A stretch of 5,148 nt of DNA from Burkholderiales bacterium (GTDB lineage: Bacteria; Pseudomonadota; Gammaproteobacteria; Burkholderiales; SG8-41), in the NCBI GenBank assembly GCA_019746155.1, contig JAIESJ010000211.1:1-5148 (forward strand). Direction: 5' to 3'. The notes below the pieces were generated by a model. The model did not search any database. It saw only the letters and a program-made list of their open reading frames with translations, and was not told the origin of the DNA. Position 1 is the first letter of the stretch. Every line of letters starts with the position of its first letter. Position numbers and translations under genes: made by a program. Positions 3,272 through 5,148 of the stretch are shown here, in pieces.

Positions 3272-5148
3272 CTACTTGATACAAACCGCACGCACCTGCT
3301 TGATGTCGGTGATTCCCATCAGGACCTTTTCGATGCCGTCCTGCTTCAGGGTGCGCATGCCGTTTTCGAGCGCGGTGGCGAACATTTTCGTGACACGCGC
3401 GTGTTCCTGGATATCCTTCTTGATCGCATCGGTGCCGAGCAGAAGTTCGTGCAAACCGACACGCCCCTTGTAGCCGGTGTTGCCGCAGACTTCGCAGCCT
3501 TTTGCCCGGTAAAGGATGAACTCGCCCTTGTCGTTGGCGAAGCTCTGCTGCCACTCCTGCATCAGCTTCTCGCGCTCGCCCTGCGGGTCCTTTTGCCAGG
3601 CCTCGGTGTTCTGCAATTCGAGCACATATTCGTCCAGCAGCAGCCGGATATCTTCATCGGTGGCGACTTGCGCTTCCTTGCACTTGCCGCACAGCCGCTT
3701 GGCCAGACGCTGCGCCAGAATGCCGAGCAGTGCGTCGGCGAAGTTGAACGGGTCCATGCCCATGTCGAGGAGCCGGATGATCGACTCCGGAGCGCTGTTC
3801 GTATGCAGCGTGGCAAACACCAGGTGGCCGGTGAGCGAGGCTTCGATGCCGGTCGACACCGTTTCCTTGTCCCGCATCTCGCCCACCATGATGATGTCCG
3901 GATCGGCGCGCAGAAAGGCTTTCATCGCCACGGCAAATGTCAGTCCGGCCTTGGGATTCATCTGCACTTGGCGCAGACCCCGCTGCGTGATCTCGACCGG
4001 ATCTTCCGCGGTCCAGATTTTCGTATCCGGCGTATTAAGATAACCCAGCACGGAGTGCAGCGTCGTCGTCTTGCCGGAACCGGTCGGCCCGCACACGAAG
4101 AACAAGCCGTAGGGCTTCTCGATGGCCTCCTTGCACATCTTGAGATTGCGCGGGGAGAGACCTAGCTTGTCGAGCGGGATCGGTTCGCCGGCGGTGAGAA
4201 TACGCATCACGATGTCCTCGACTCCGCCTGCGGAGGGGATCGTCGCTACCCGCAGCTCGATGTCGAGCGGGCCGAACTTCTTGAATTTGATCTTGCCGTC
4301 CTGCGGCTTGCGGCGCTCGGAAATGTCGAGGTCGCACATGATCTTGAGCCGCGCTGCCAGCGCATTGCGGTAACTCGCGGGCACCGAAATGTACGGCTGC
4401 AGCGAACCGTCCTTGCGGAAGCGGATCTCGGTCTTGGCTTTGCCCGGGTACGGTTCGATGTGGATATCCGAGGCGCCCTGCTGGTAGGCATCGATGATGA
4501 CCTTGTTGACGAGTTTCACCAGTTCATTGTCGCTCGCCGCGGAAGCGATATCGTCGCCGCCCGCACCCTCCTCCACCTCGTCATCCAGCGAGCCCAGCAA
4601 ATCCGCGACGTTGCCCGTGTCGTCGAGCGCGCCGCCGCCGAACATCTGATCCAGCGTTGCCACAAACTCGCGGTTGGTGCAGACCTTGTAGATGACCTTG
4701 CTCTTGGGATAGACATTGTTGACCATCTTCGAGGCCTTGATCTTCTCCGGATCGATGGTCAGCACCACGATGCCGTCCTTGGTATCCTCGAGCGGTATCC
4801 ACAAGTTGGTCTGGCAGAATTCCCGGCTCATGTTCTTCATGAGATCGGTGGGTTTGATGCGGTCCTGCCTGAACGGCTCGTACGGCACGCCGAAATAGGA
4901 TGACAGCGCTTCGCCGAGCACCGGCACCTTGACCTGGAATTCATCAGTCAGCACCGTCTCGATGTCGAGATTCTTGCGGCGCGCCGAGCGCTGCGCGAGC
5001 TCCAGTTCTTCGATGGAAATCACGGCATTGGTCACCAGCGCATCGTATTTGCTGCGCACATGCAGCGCCGGCTTCTGCCGCTGGCGGAAAGCAATGGCTA
5101 GCGTTTCGGCCAGCTGGATGACCCCCTCTTCCATGATCGGCAGGAACG
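3272..5148 (-). CDS. GspE/PulE/PilB-type secretion or pilus assembly ATPase (5' end outside window)
   Basis: This is the cytoplasmic hexameric motor ATPase that powers type II secretion or type IV pilus assembly. Numbering from the ATG at 5134, an MshEN/T2SSE_N-like domain covers about 27-90 (LVTNAVISIEELELAQRSAR...LSSYFGVPYEPF). An acidic linker (DDEVEEGAGGDD, 184-195) and the N2 domain (GASDIHIEPYPGKAKTEIRF; LDISERRKPQDGKI) follow. The motor core then has Walker A GPTGSGKTT (349-357), Asp box TAEDPVE (375-381), Walker B DPDIIMVGEMRD (411-422) and His box TGHLVFATLHTN (435-446). A four-cysteine zinc site follows (C482, C485, C547, C550) with YKGRVGLHELL after it. All key residues are intact. 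The frame stays open upstream of 5134 with no Shine-Dalgarno there, so the true start is probably outside the window. I cannot tell GspE from PilB by motif alone and give no symbol. The HD-GYP gene follows 19 bases after the TAG. Confidence 0.96.
   Translation of the reverse strand, partial: FLPIMEEGVIQLAETLAIAFRQRQKPALHVRSKYDALVTNAVISIEELELAQRSARRKNLDIETVLTDEFQVKVPVLGEALSSYFGVPYEPFRQDRIKPTDLMKNMSREFCQTNLWIPLEDTKDGIVVLTIDPEKIKASKMVNNVYPKSKVIYKVCTNREFVATLDQMFGGGALDDTGNVADLLGSLDDEVEEGAGGDDIASAASDNELVKLVNKVIIDAYQQGASDIHIEPYPGKAKTEIRFRKDGSLQPYISVPASYRNALAARLKIMCDLDISERRKPQDGKIKFKKFGPLDIELRVATIPSAGGVEDIVMRILTAGEPIPLDKLGLSPRNLKMCKEAIEKPYGLFFVCGPTGSGKTTTLHSVLGYLNTPDTKIWTAEDPVEITQRGLRQVQMNPKAGLTFAVAMKAFLRADPDIIMVGEMRDKETVSTGIEASLTGHLVFATLHTNSAPESIIRLLDMGMDPFNFADALLGILAQRLAKRLCGKCKEAQVATDEDIRLLLDEYVLELQNTEAWQKDPQGEREKLMQEWQQSFANDKGEFILYRAKGCEVCGNTGYKGRVGLHELLLGTDAIKKDIQEHARVTKMFATALENGMRTLKQDGIEKVLMGITDIKQVRAVCIK

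Noticed and set aside
2041..3279. 412-codon open frame on the plus strand, opposite the HD-GYP gene
   Set aside because: The minus strand carries unmistakable GAF and HD-GYP motifs here. The antisense product is His/Arg/Val-rich with no known domain.
3092..4165. 357-codon open frame on the plus strand, opposite the ATPase
   Set aside because: It spans the antisense of two conserved genes, including the Walker B and His box coding region, and has no ribosome binding site or domain of its own.

Overview
The window looks like chromosomal DNA of a Gram-negative proteobacterium, most likely a betaproteobacterium. This rests on the GC-rich coding style, a secretion/pilus-type GspE/PilB ATPase followed directly by a GAF/HD-GYP protein, and a TPR-glycosyltransferase of the kind common in that class. 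No species can be named from the sequence alone. I see no rRNA, tRNA, CRISPR array, transposase or attachment site.

Layout from left to right. Positions 1-999 (minus strand) hold the first 333 codons of a TPR protein that is just entering its glycosyltransferase-like domain when it runs off the left edge. Positions 1000-1297 are a comparatively AT-rich divergent intergenic region. It contains a good sigma70-type promoter pointing right (1051-1079) and then about 210 bases of leader carrying several perfect inverted repeats. Positions 1298-1618 (plus strand) encode a small basic protein of unknown function with a clear ribosome binding site. Positions 1640-3252 (minus strand) encode a GAF plus HD-GYP protein, a predicted cyclic-di-GMP phosphodiesterase. 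Its reading frame is broken near 1994-2004, between the HD half and the HHE/GYP half of the catalytic domain. Positions 3272-5148 (minus strand) encode a GspE/PulE/PilB-type hexameric ATPase with all its nucleotide-binding motifs, open at the right edge.

The ATPase and HD-GYP genes are only 19 bases apart on the same strand and are very probably one operon read from right to left. The ATPase has an N-terminal region resembling the MshEN (T2SSE_N) domain, a family in which some members bind cyclic-di-GMP. The neighbouring HD-GYP protein would degrade that same messenger. A local second-messenger circuit controlling a pilus or secretion motor is therefore a reasonable inference, but it is not proven here.

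The points most worth checking are the frameshift in the HD-GYP gene, the hairpin-rich leader of the small unknown gene with a possible 18-codon upstream reading frame, and two unusual insertions inside the ATPase and HD-GYP domains.
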